A stretch of 64,000 nucleotides of DNA from Patellaria atrata CBS 101060. Lineage: Eukaryota; Ascomycota; Dothideomycetes; Patellariales; Patellariaceae. The notes below the pieces were generated by a model. It ran no database searches, was not told where the DNA came from, and was given only the letters and a program-made list of their open reading frames with translations. Made by a program: the position numbers and the translations under genes. Positions 23,968 to 35,029 of this stretch are shown piece by piece; the first letter of the stretch is position 1, and every line of letters starts with the position of its first letter. Location: the NCBI GenBank assembly GCA_010093705.1, contig MU006116.1, forward strand, positions 198,702 to 262,701, given 5' to 3'.

Positions 23968-25328
23968 ATGCGTTTCCAGTCCCTCTTTTATACGGCAATC
24001 TTTGCCGCTACTGCCGCTGCAGTCGAGCCTGACGAGAGTGGTAGATATACACTCACAGCAGACGGTATTAAGGCACAGGTAACGCATCCTAGTCTATATT
24101 GCTATATGGGCATTCCACCTAATGTTTTTGATAGTTCATTCCATATGGCGCCTCCCTCACCAACCTGTTCGTCAAGGACAAGAATGGAGTTGATCGAGAT
24201 ATTGTGCTCGGTTATGATAATACCTCATTCTATCGTGTGTGAACCCTCAAATATCTCAGTATCGTGGAACAAGCTCTGTTAATACAGTCACCCGGCTAGC
24301 TGTTGATCCAGGTCATCCTGTCCTAAATGCTGTTCCGGGACGTTATGTCAACAGAATCAGAGACGGTGTATTCACCCTGGATAACAAAACTTACCATACA
24401 GAACACAACGATGGGAACAACACCCTCCACAGCGGGACAAAGAATTGGTCATTCCGGTTTTGGAATGTATCGGAAGCTACGAAAGATTCTATAACTTTCT
24501 CCCTTGATGATCCAGCTTTCTCTACGGATATGCCCGGCCGTGTGGAAGCCCAAGTTACTTATACACTTACGCCCAATAAATGGCATATCAAAATGAGAGC
24601 TATTTCTCCGGATGTGAGGACCAGTACGACATTCTCCTATTACCTGTTAATCTGACCTGTTACTAACTTATTCTCCTGCAGTAATTATGCTTACACAACA
24701 TACATATTTCAATCTTGATGCATTTGCGAATCCGTCGACTGATTTAGTGTGGAACCATACCCTGTATATGCCTTATGGCGAATCATACCTCGAACCCGAT
24801 CCGAATATGGTTCCTACCGGCAAAATCATCAAGGCTCCGAAAAACTCAACGAATGATTTCTGGAGCGAGCCTCATCAATTCGGCCGCGCCTTGAACAATT
24901 CCGACTTTGTCGGCAACTGTGGAACGGCGTCAGGATGCGCAGGCTACAACAACCAATGGCTGATTAGGGGTAAGAAGCGGACCAAGCCTGTTGCAACCCT
25001 GCGCAGTGACTGGAGCGGAATTTCGGCCAAGTTGAGCACAAATCAAGATGGTTTGGTCATCTACACTTGTTATTGGTTTGATGGCATGACCCCTGTAAAG
25101 AGTACTCAGGGTGTTCAAGGACAAGACAGGACGATTAAGAGCAGTGGATGTGTTGCTATTGAAGCTCATGATTGGGTGGATGGAATTAATCAGTGAGTAT
25201 TATTCCGATGTGAATATGCATGAATGCTAATGGTATCTAGCCCCGAGTGGAATAGAATGGATAAGCAAGTATTCGGTCCAGGACAATTGTACGAGTGGGA
25301 CAGCACGTGGGCCTTCTCAGCTTCCTAG
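23968..25328 (+). CDS. Secreted aldose 1-epimerase (galactose mutarotase family), five exons
   Basis: The enzyme interconverts alpha and beta anomers of aldoses. Exons 23968-24078, 24135-24234, 24300-24623, 24682-25192 and 25241-25328 sum to 378 codons with consistent phases (377 aa). The N-terminus is a signal peptide (MRFQSLFYTAIFAATAAA), so the product is probably secreted. Family landmarks after splicing are IPYGASLTNLFVKD, DPGHPVLNAVPGRYVNRI, NNTLHSG, the catalytic-His segment LTQHTYFNLD and the Glu segment AIEAHDWVDG near the C-terminus. The intron before LTQHTYF has a perfect TACTAAC branch point. The intron at 24235-24299 is the least certain junction. Confidence 0.88.
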
Positions 25329-28300
25329 ACGCGATGTAGAACCGCTCGTAACGTGTACGCTAAATACAAAAGGATTTTTTTTAAAAAAAATAAAAATATA
25401 AATGCAAGCACTGCATATATACTCTAATATCATACATTTGGCAGATAAGCTCGCTTATGTTATAACATGTACAGAGTAACAAATCTGCTAGAGCGAAAAT
25501 CTGAAATGTAAGAGTATAGTAGGTTTACGAGCCGCTGCAATACGAATATAGGTACTTCCGCGATCTCTTTCATTCTCGAAATTAAATTAGCCGTAATGTT
25601 CACCTTTTCATATGATATATCAAGGTGTAAAATTTATAAGTTCAACTCTCCTGAAGTCAGAAAGCAAACATTTTCCAGCCATTATACATTGTAACATTCC
25701 CCTAGAAGCACCACTGTCAGGATTGACTGAAAAGTGATATCTAACCCAAGATGAGACAACTTGCGCCCACACAGTGAGGCCCACGGAGAATGTTCTTCCA
25801 ATTGCAGGAAGTGTCGATATCTGTGCCCGCAAGAGGTCTATCCAGGTCGGACAGATTCATGGCACGGGAGTTCAACAATAACTTTCCACCGTCCGTACGG
25901 GAAAGAGCTGACTCATCTGCAGCGAAGGAGCAGAGCCACACGGAGCCCTCTAGTAAGCAGCTCAGTAGTGAGAGCTACCTATACAGGATTCTTCTCCGCC
26001 GTCAAAAAGTGATACTCCTCGGGCTGAGGCTTAAGGTTATCTCAGTTTTCAGATTCTCTCCGAGGTGTGTCATCGTAGTCACGCTTTGCGCTCCTTTTAA
26101 TCCGCGTTAACCGTATTTAAATAACTATTAATACATTAAATTTAAGGTTACTATTATCAAGTTTTTAATTAATTAAAATATAACTAAATTTTTAGTAATT
26201 AATATTTTATAACAAGTTTTAAGATAAATAATATTGTTACTGACGGGAGATTTATACTTCTCTAAGCTGGAACCAGATAGGTATAAACACGCGCAAGGTT
26301 GCTCACAGGTGAGGACCTCCTTCCTAGAAGGGTAGGTTTCCGCTTCGTGATAGGACGTGCAAAGGTTGCACTTCGAGTTGACGATACAACTCGCTTCCCC
26401 TTAACTCTCTCTCAAAAGCTTCCACGGTAGAGACAAGTGATACTGTACGAACACAGTATAACAAAGGTGAGTTAAGTCAAAGATCGTAACATCCAGCCTT
26501 ATAGTAAGATATGTGGGTAAGAAGAACTACGAAGAATCTAAATACATGCGTAAAGGAGCGTCCTTAAGTATTCCTTCCTCACAGTCCTATTTGATGTGCT
26601 CGATGCTCGCTGCTCGATACCCTTCGAGTCCTCCTTTGAAAGTAAACCACAGAGGGGAATGTTGAGGGAAGTGGAACTGAAAAGCAGAGGTATATTGCAA
26701 GAATCTTGATCATCCTTAGCTAGTGAGATGTAGACATGCACATTTATACCGAGTACATCTATATGATCTCATATGTATTCATTGTAAGTTAGCTTTGCTA
26801 TATCATCCACTCTCATTGACTGATATCTGCTCTTCCAGATTTTCCGAACGTTCTCCATAGTATGGCAGTAACTTATGATAAGTCAGTCAGGGTCACCAGT
26901 TTGAACTGTCTCTCTCTTGGTATCAGCTTCGTTATCGGTCTACGAAGCTGTGCACCTTTCATTAAACGGGTAAGCTTCTTTACCATAGTGGTTGACTGAA
27001 CGGGGCCTTTGAACCAACAATTCCTAGATCAACGTCTATCTAAAAGCTTGGTATTGTACAATACAATAACTCGTGACGTCCAGAGTTTACCCTCAGGTTC
27101 ATTGCCCCGCAGACATCTTAATCTATGACTGGAGACTCACTGTAGTGACGCACTAAATCTGGCCCAATATCGGCGCCCGATTGTTCGCGATGGGAAATAA
27201 CATCGGCCTCTAGTGTGCCGAGACGTACGTTGTTGACGCTTATACGGTGCACATAGCCAGCGCAACGAGTACGACATCCTTCGTGACAAACATGGCAAAG
27301 CTTCGGCATTTCCGTTATTCCCTCCAACCCTTTACGATAAGTTTGGACTGCACTGAGAATATTTTACTTGGGTTTGTGGGACTGGACTAGAGCATTGTGA
27401 GCTCCATTCTTCTGTGAATGCGGGGTCAGCGGTTGAGATTTAGAACACTTCCTGCTGGGGATAAGCAATGGTTTCATTTTGAACTCATAATAGAAAAACC
27501 TGCACGGTTTTCAACTGGTATACAGTGAGGGGCCCCCTCTAACTGTGTGGCCATGAGAGAATATCGTTCACGGAGTCTCATCTCCTCTGGTTCTCGAGTG
27601 AGTTAGCTTTTAGCTAAAATTAGAATGTTTCTTGCGTTCCCAGGTAAAGGTAGATGAGAATGTTCTGTGTCTCCTGAGAGACTGACTGAACTCTCGATTC
27701 TACTAGACAGTGAGTGATATCCCTTCCCCTACTACGACTGGCAGCCGCCTACCTCTATGCAATACGCTTATCAAACAAGTGCTGACAGTATGAACAGACC
27801 TCCATTAACTTCGCACTTGAGTCCTAGATATGGTTAGAAGCTGATCAGGTATGTCATAATTTTCATATAGTGCGCCCTAGAAAGGATAATCAGCAGTTAT
27901 CATACTGAACGCTCAATCTCGACTGTGAGGTTGAACTGCATATCGACCGTAGGCTACAGCCCCCAAATAGGCTCAAGCAAACCCAGTTGCGGTTATGGGG
28001 TCAGATGTCTTAGGGTTGTTACCATGCTTCAAGCTCGACCTATCATAGGGGGGATGTTCCCAAATGCATGCTTGACCTGGCTGCAAAAGACCCGACCCCG
28101 CGTTCCCGTTCGCATTCAAGATCCACCTCCACGGCACGTTGGGTAGATAGTCTTTTGTGGCGTTCAATACTGTGCTTTGCTTCGACGCCGGATTGCAAGG
28201 GAAAGCCCCTTGCGTTATATTCTTGAGAATTAAATTGGACCCAAAAATAGAAATTCTTCACCACTTCCTCATGTTCTGAAGCAAACAATAATATCTTATC

Positions 28301-28627
28301 ATCCCTGGCAATTGGTCCGTGTCGAAATCGGTTCCCGAGACAAGATATTGTTCAGGTAGTGACGATTGAGACGATGAATATATGCCCTACGTGTATGCAA
28401 TCAGCAGAAAGTGGAAGAGCTTTCAAAGTATGAAGCCATGGACGGTTACACTGAAAGAATGCACATCATGCAATCTACCATCGAGTACTGCCTGGAACCC
28501 AGAATATTTATATTTCATAAGTCCGCTTTATATTTCTGTTTTGTTTATTAACGCCCTCCTTTTGCAGCAGACATTGAGGATTTAAGTCGAACCAAAACAT
28601 CGAGTCCAAGAACGTGAATCATCCAAA
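25329..28627. other. Gene-free stretch with an AT-rich block and a hairpin-dense patch
   Basis: It starts with an A/T homopolymer run (25370-25400). An almost pure AT block lies at about 26105-26240, and a patch of closely spaced inverted repeats lies at 26320-26395. No frame with family support. The last few hundred bases are the promoter of the micro-exon gene. Confidence 0.5.
26105..26240. repeat. AT-rich block
   Basis: Long run composed almost only of A and T with words such as taattaattaaaa and taatatttta. Composition is far from the flanks. No second copy is visible in the window. Confidence 0.7.
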
Positions 28628-29677
28628 ATGCGGTTTCTTGATTGGCTTATTGCTGCATCGTTTGCGGCGGCTTTACCTGCCGCTCAGTTGGTGAGATCGT
28701 CGGTTCTTGTAAGAGTTCTATTCATGTTCCCCTCAAGATGTCACGGCGCAAGTATAGGGTAGCTTATCCCCCTAGGTCAAACCACGAATAGTTTCGGCTG
28801 GGACTAAACTTCCTCTGCATGGAGAAATTGTACCTGTATGTAATGTAGCTCTACTTGCCAAAGGTTGTATTGCCGGAACTGACGGTACAAAATAGATCAA
28901 GGAGAGATGTTTAGACTCAGAGGATTCAGATAACTTCGTCCCAGTAGGTCTAACAGGCGCATACTGAGGTCCTGTATCTTACGACGACAATGTGGTAGAT
29001 CAAAGCTCGTAACACCTTGGCGGAAGCCGATAGAAGTAAAAATGTCTCTTTACTAAGTGTGGATGAGAGTGGTGCCGTCCCTGTACGTACTTGTATCTTC
29101 GATCTATGGCGTTAATAACTGTGTGCATGGAGCTGATCGTATAGCTGTAGATCAAAAAGCGTTGTCTCGATACCGGAAGGTCGGATGATTTTGTACCGGT
29201 AAGTACATCGGTGCATGTGTCAAGGACAGGTATCTCATGACTGCACTGCGGTAGATCAAAGCTCGAAGTGATGTCGGAGGCGTTTCCTTGCTAAGTTTGG
29301 ATGAGGACGGTGCGGTGCCAGTACATAACCTCATTAGTAGTTGTTGGACAATTACAACTGACATTTCCGTAAGATCAAAACGAGGACCGAAGATAGTAGG
29401 GGGTCTCAACTAGTGAGTTTTCTTGCACCACTCAAATAAGCGAAGGTGGTAACAAAGCCTCTTCTAGTCTAAGGAGCGTTCTCCTTCGCCTTTGGACAGG
29501 GAATTTTGTGCCGGTATGTTAGGTTCGATATACCAGTAAAGGAATGAAGTTTGCTAAGGAGTCATAGATCAGCGTTCGCTCGGCCCAGTCTAAGGAAGGC
29601 AAGGATTTTGTCCCTGTACGTAAATTTCCAATAGTAGCCACGAAAGAGCTGGCCACTTACACATATTCTAGATCTAA
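28628..29677 (+). CDS. Secreted repeat-peptide precursor encoded by about ten micro-exons
   Basis: Exon 1 (28628-28690) encodes a signal peptide (MRFLDWLIAASFAAALPAAQL). Exons 2-7 are 28776-28835, 28896-28943, 28999-29082, 29151-29198, 29255-29320 and 29374-29412. Exon 8 is 29468-29513, exon 9 is 29568-29615 and exon 10 holds ATC TAA at 29672. Exons 2-7 and 9 are 39-84 nt, all multiples of three, and begin and end in phase 0. From exon 3 on, most units start IK-x-R and most end in VP. Short units are like IKERCLDSEDSDNFVP and IKKRCLDTGRSDDFVP. Long units share VSLLSxDExGAVP. Exon 8 is 46 nt and breaks frame unless it is skipped or spliced otherwise. The design resembles secreted precursors cut by a kexin-type protease into several peptides, but only one strict KR site is present. 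Function is unknown. Confidence 0.75.
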
Positions 29678-30294
29678 AATATGTTCTTCGTCGTGGATTC
29701 CTATTATAGTAGGTTCTAAACTGGATGATTGTTATGGAGCGAGTGTTTACTCCGTAGAAAATACACATTTCTTTGTCACAGAAGCCGAGGACAGTTTCAG
29801 CGTGGGATATGGCGGTAGTTTTCTGATGGTAGATGAGTTTCCATTCTCTTGACATCATCTTCAACTATTTCAACCATCTACCCTTCAATCATATAATATA
29901 GGTTTATATCCTCCAGTTATATTCAGATAGGAAGCTCTGAAAATTGGGCCTCGGACTCAGGAATATAATTAATCCGCCAGTTTCTTTCAGCAGAACTTGA
30001 ACACTGAAGACGTAAATCAGAACTATCGTATGTTGGTATATAAGGTATGGAGTACTGAACGTTTTGGAGCACCTACGTGATCACGAGGTTCGCGTCTGAG
30101 CCCGAGACTTACCCGACTCGACGCGTTTACCCAACGCGTCGAGTTACTGCAACGCACTCTACCTTAATTTTTTATTCACAGATTACCATTATGTCCCCTT
30201 CAATTTAATACGACTTCAGGATACTAAAGATCTGTTTATCGAATCCTTTATTTATACTCAATATCTGCGACAATATCAATACTCAACATTTTTC
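29678..30294. other. Intergenic, helicase promoter
   Basis: Nothing coding recognised. It contains the ACGCGT inverted repeat listed separately. Confidence 0.5.
30116..30144. promoter_or_regulatory. Inverted repeat carrying two ACGCGT (MCB-like) boxes
   Basis: Arms ACTCGACGCGT (30116-30126) and ACGCGTCGAGT (30134-30144) are perfect inverted copies around a 7-nt loop. Each contains ACGCGT, the MluI cell-cycle box bound by the MBF complex in yeasts at G1/S genes. The boxes lie about 155-175 bp upstream of the ATG of a DNA helicase gene, a fitting target. Binding is inferred, not shown. Confidence 0.5.
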
Positions 30295-32247
30295 ATGGAC
30301 GACTTTCGTACTCATCGGAATCCTGTCCAAGTCCCTCCACTCGCTCGAAATCATTCCGGACAAGACTTGAAGAGAGATCGCTCTCAAGTCGATATTGGTA
30401 CAGCGTACGATGCTTCATACAGCTTTAAACGGCGCTCGTGTAATTCTACACGTTCAGTTCCGAGGGAGGTAGAGGTGATTAGTCTCCTCTCATCAGACGA
30501 GGAAGATGAGTGTATTCCCTTACCACACACCACTCTCCGATCATTCCGTGCTCAGATATCAGGCCAAGTACACGATATTACCTCGAGCCGAAAACCTTTG
30601 GGTGACATCAGCAATTTGGAATCAGTACACAACTCCAGCCTGCCAGATGTGTCGCCGACATTGAAGACTGAAATTTACTTGTCTTCTAACGCCTCCCCTC
30701 GCGATCCAGCCGTTATACCAACGGAGCCGAAACTGTGCAAAGAACAGCAGGATTTAGTGGACCTCATATCAAGCGGAAAGAACGTATTCTACACTGGATC
30801 TGCAGGGTGTGGAAAATCCACTGTCCTTAAAGCTTTCGTGAAGCGTCTGAGGAACGAAGGTAAACAAGTAAACATTATTGCACCTACTGGCCGGGCAGCG
30901 TTGGATATCAACGGGTCTACTACTTGGACGTACGCTGGATGGACGCCGGATAGTCACAAGAAGGCGATCAAGAAACTACGGGAAGCAGCACACGGCAAAT
31001 TCGTCATGAAACGGCTCAAGGCTACAGATGTTCTGGTCATTGATGAAATCTCTATGGTAGAAAATTTACATTTTGAACGTATCAACCACCTCATGAAAGA
31101 GGCTAGGCGTAGAGAGGACGCTTTCGGAGGCGTTCAGTTAGTCGTTACCGGTGACTTCTGCCAACTTCCTCCAGTTAAACCATTCCAACACTGCATCGAA
31201 TGTGGGAGAGAACTGCAAGCCAACCTAACTCAAACGGAGTATACTTGCGTAGAACATGGAAAATACTTTGACATCGATAAATGGGCCTTTAGGAGTAAAG
31301 CTTGGGGGGAGTGTCGCTTCGTCCACGTGAATCTGACAAATATTCATAGACAGAGCGACAAAGTTTTTATTGATCTTCTTCAGCGTTGTCGTCTAGGACT
31401 AAACCTCTCGCAGAAGGACGAAGATCTTCTCCTCAATCACCCCTCATCAACTGAGAATGCAGTGAAGCTGTATTCAACTCGGGAAGAAGTACGTCGGGTT
31501 AACCTAGAGGCATTTCAAAAGCTCCGAACTCCACCTATCCGTTACAGGTGTTACGATCACTTTAGGCACAATCCGGAGCACAAACATTTACGGTGGAAAA
31601 CCGCGAGGAGCCCTTTCGATAACTCATTAACTGCGCTCCAAGACCATCGATTCGATGCTTGGATTGAGGTGAAAGAGGGTATGTTAGTCGTATTACTAGT
31701 CAATCTCGACCTTCAAGCCGGTCTCGTCAATGGTAGCCAGGGCGTCATAGTTGGTTTTGAAGAGTACGACCCTGCAAAGCTCCCAAAGGCGCTTTCTGAA
31801 TCCGAAAAACGGAGTAATGCTTCTATCCCTAATGTCCTCATTGGAGATCATGTTCATCTTCGCGAAACAAATATCCAAAGGTTCATTGACCAAGCAGATC
31901 GAAAAAAATGGCCAATTGTTCATTTCGACAACGATGTGACTCGCACAATATATGCGGATTGTCGTGTGCATGAACTAGGCGACGAACTGCCGTATAGTCT
32001 GCTCTCGCGAACGCAGATTCCCTTGACAGCGGCATGGGCTATGACGATACACAAATCACAAGGTATGACTCTAAACAGAGTTGTCGTCAATTTGTCGAAG
32101 AACTTCGAAGAAGGTCAAATGTATGTTGCGCTATCGAGAGCGCGGAGTCTTGAAGGACTGAAAGTTGAAGGATTGGGGAGTTGTATGGGTGGTGGGAATG
32201 AGCAGGTGAAGGAGTTTCTGAGGCAAAAGTTTGGAATAATGGGATAA
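30295..32247 (+). CDS. PIF1-family 5'-3' DNA helicase
   Basis: PIF1 helicases act on telomeres, replication forks, G-quadruplexes and mitochondrial DNA. This single-exon gene gives 650 aa from the ATG at 30295. Walker A is GSAGCGKST (168-176), Walker B is VIDE (248-251), and motif III is GDFCQLPPV (286-294). Near the C-terminus are AWAMTIHKSQGMTL and YVALSRARSLEGLKV. The first 140 residues are hydrophilic and unconserved-looking, except for VISLLSSDEEDE (61-72), which looks like a SUMO-interaction motif. Right after motif III a segment with C300-x2-C303-x14-C318-x2-H321 could bind zinc. No clear mitochondrial presequence is seen. The upstream ACGCGT pair suggests S-phase expression. Confidence 0.93.
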   Translation: MDDFRTHRNPVQVPPLARNHSGQDLKRDRSQVDIGTAYDASYSFKRRSCNSTRSVPREVEVISLLSSDEEDECIPLPHTTLRSFRAQISGQVHDITSSRKPLGDISNLESVHNSSLPDVSPTLKTEIYLSSNASPRDPAVIPTEPKLCKEQQDLVDLISSGKNVFYTGSAGCGKSTVLKAFVKRLRNEGKQVNIIAPTGRAALDINGSTTWTYAGWTPDSHKKAIKKLREAAHGKFVMKRLKATDVLVIDEISMVENLHFERINHLMKEARRREDAFGGVQLVVTGDFCQLPPVKPFQHCIECGRELQANLTQTEYTCVEHGKYFDIDKWAFRSKAWGECRFVHVNLTNIHRQSDKVFIDLLQRCRLGLNLSQKDEDLLLNHPSSTENAVKLYSTREEVRRVNLEAFQKLRTPPIRYRCYDHFRHNPEHKHLRWKTARSPFDNSLTALQDHRFDAWIEVKEGMLVVLLVNLDLQAGLVNGSQGVIVGFEEYDPAKLPKALSESEKRSNASIPNVLIGDHVHLRETNIQRFIDQADRKKWPIVHFDNDVTRTIYADCRVHELGDELPYSLLSRTQIPLTAAWAMTIHKSQGMTLNRVVVNLSKNFEEGQMYVALSRARSLEGLKVEGLGSCMGGGNEQVKEFLRQKFGIMG

Positions 32248-35029
32248 GATGGACAGACTATATTAGGGTTTTGCATATGTTGGGAAGGATGGTGAATTAT
32301 TTTGGCTATGGAGTACTTACTATCTCGAGTATCAAAAGAAATTTATCGCTAGGTGGACAGGGTCTATACTTACTATTGATTTCAGTTCATGCCCCAGGAC
32401 AGGACTCTCTTGGGGAAGTTTCCCCTTTTCCTCGGTGACCCTGATTTCAATATTAGCTAACGTGTGGTCCATGGCTACTGATGGACTACGATTCTCACCA
32501 TGATGGCTGCTCCCTCAACAATATCCTTCTCCATTTCTAGGTTCTACGATGAGATATCATCGACCTCACAACATACCCAAGACGACATCCCGCGTGATAT
32601 ATCGTCACTATGCGGACGCCTACTATAAATCGAACGAAACGGTGGTAAACTGGTAATATTTTGATGTGTTTGCAACCCGATTCCCGAGGAATTGTTGGAG
32701 AAGATAGAAATACGACATACAGGAGAGATTGCTGTACAATAGGACCAGTTATGATTCGCGTTCCCCGGTCTCTACGACTTAAGGTAATCAAAAGAGCTAG
32801 GAAATATGCCAGTACGTCTTGCCAGATGCCTCTACTTGACGTGATGCCGGGAAATAAAATCAATTGCATGCATATTCTTAATATGCGGCGGAAGGGATGT
32901 TTTGTGTGGGGTAAAGACCAGGGAGTGATAGAGCATATTGACACTTTGCAACGACACAGCGTCCAAGGTCACAGCCATCTATGAGCGCATCGAGTCAAGT
33001 AGAGAAAATTAGAAGAAGCAGCTGATCAATCGTACTTCTACATCTCGCACTCGGCTAATATAGGAAACGGCATTCGTCCAGTAAACGCTCCTGGTTTTCC
33101 GGTTGATGTTGGATTGCTTGAATATCATGAAGGAAGCATCTTCGCCCTGGGAAAAGGCGCAATTAATTAATATTCAAAGAGTTCTTTGGAACCCATCTTG
33201 CAAGGTTCACAGCACAATCCTCCTATCGAAGCATCGACGCTTTTCCTTTGTATTTGATTGATACCAGCACGCGTCTCATAATGGAGCTTTAAGAGTGGGA
33301 TGGTGCCAGTCGTAACTCCATCCCAGTCGCACTGATATCCAAAAAGGCTATATTAAGAAGGTCAAAGTGGAGAATTCGAGGATTTCGGCTTTCGACAAAT
33401 AAATACCCCTAAGAGCCGGCCCCGTCGCGATGGCGCCGGATCTAGCTCTGGCTTTCGAATACTGTACAGTACAATAATAATGGAAGCAGATTGACTGCTC
33501 CCAGTGTCTCTCGGGTTGTACTTTTATTCGCTCGAACCATGATTGACAATGGATGGAGATCTCAAGAGTCCAAACGGCCTTCTGTTTTAGAACTTCCTTC
33601 TACTATCGTCGATGGATCTAAACTATCCCTCATTTGATTCGCTTGAAGCCCATTATTCGCTCTTCGCTATAAGGTTTCACGTATATCTCACAGTTCCCAT
33701 ACTGGAACTGGGACTCTCATCAGCACTACTAAAATCATGACATAGTTGTACAGAAACACAACCAGCGATGATGGCAACTTTTCGTCTCCCTTATTTGACC
33801 CAAGACTGTTGAGTCACTTCTAGATTCCCGCGATAGTCATTTGGTCCTTCGCTGTGGAACTTGCGAGCTGTGAGGTTCAGCCCTGAGCTTGCATGTGAAT
33901 ATCGACTTCGTGATCTTCTTGAATTCTCATCACACTGGCATCATAACAAGACTTTAGAGGAATTTGATACTACAATGACGAGAATTCATTATAGAGATAA
34001 CCGATCAAATGTCCGCTCCAAACCCGACCATTATTATATTACGACCCTTACTCCAAAAGAGAATTTCCATGAATCATTTTCTTTCCATCCGCCCGTTTCC
34101 CCACAGACACTATTGAAAATAAGAATAAGTAGAGGCTCAAATGAACCAGGCCAGATCTCTTAGCCGTCTAATATCGAGTCCCGGTCAAGGGTTAGGCACA
34201 ATATCTGCTGTACGATTCCTAGACTTGTTCCATACTACGAAGCCGATTTGATGCGATCTTAACCTGGTAAAGAGGAGAAACGATTCCAGGGCTCTCTCGT
34301 GCTTATATTCCTTTTATTCCCACACCACCAGCCCCAACAACGGTCTCGGTGGCGAGAGGACCTAGCGAGGACATGGTAATCAAGAGAATTCCACGAATTG
34401 CACTACTCGACGCAAGATACTACTTATTGTTTTAGCTCTCAAACTTGGCTTTGTACGATTTGCGGAGTGCATCTCTTGGCTGCTCTTGATATGGGGTTGA
34501 GGTTTAGGCTATTCAATCCTTGAGTGCCGAGTGGCGACCGTTTTGTGTCTTGTATCAAACCACTGCCGCCGTTCCGCCGCTCCCCTTAACATCACTTTCT
34601 TCTTGAGCAGTTTAACACCAAAGTCTTATTATTATTACAGTAGTACATTTCCGCTCGCTTCAACCTGGATCCGCATAGGGGTTCAGAAGCGGCACACTTG
34701 GCAACAGATCATCCACTACAAGTACAGTACCGCTTAATCGGATAAATATTGGGTTGTTCAATATGAGCCAACGAGGAATCCTTCTAGAAGGCATAGATGC
34801 TAAGATCACCCAGTGAGGTTAATTAAGATTAGCAAAGCTGTAAGGCTTGACCTGCTATTCGAATATATCTTATTAGTGTCCGGGGCATTGCTAATGAACA
34901 CTCTATAGTGCAATATCAGATTGTATCAAAAAAAGAGACCCTCAGACGTACTCAGATGACACTGCGTGTGTATAAAAGCTCGTCTCCGACCAACTCCAAA
35001 GATGGGCCCTTTCAACAACTATCGACAAG
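32248..35029. other. Gene-free stretch
   Basis: About 2.8 kb with only overlapping frames of about 135 aa or less and no family resemblance. The end contains the promoter of the glucuronoyl esterase. Confidence 0.5.
34971..34978 (+). promoter_or_regulatory. TATA box of the glucuronoyl esterase gene
   Basis: TATAAAAG lies about 52-59 bp upstream of the ATG at 35030. The sequence fits the TATA consensus; the short distance implies a short 5' UTR. Confidence 0.55.

Noticed and set aside
26105-26240. AT-rich block as a RIP-mutated transposon
   Set aside because: Too short, with no second copy in the window and no residual element sequence; kept only as a composition feature.
28628-29677. Dikaritin/ustiloxin-type RiPP precursor
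   Set aside because: The repeats lack regular KR pairs and the Tyr-containing core peptides, and no UstYa/DUF3328-like gene lies nearby in the window.
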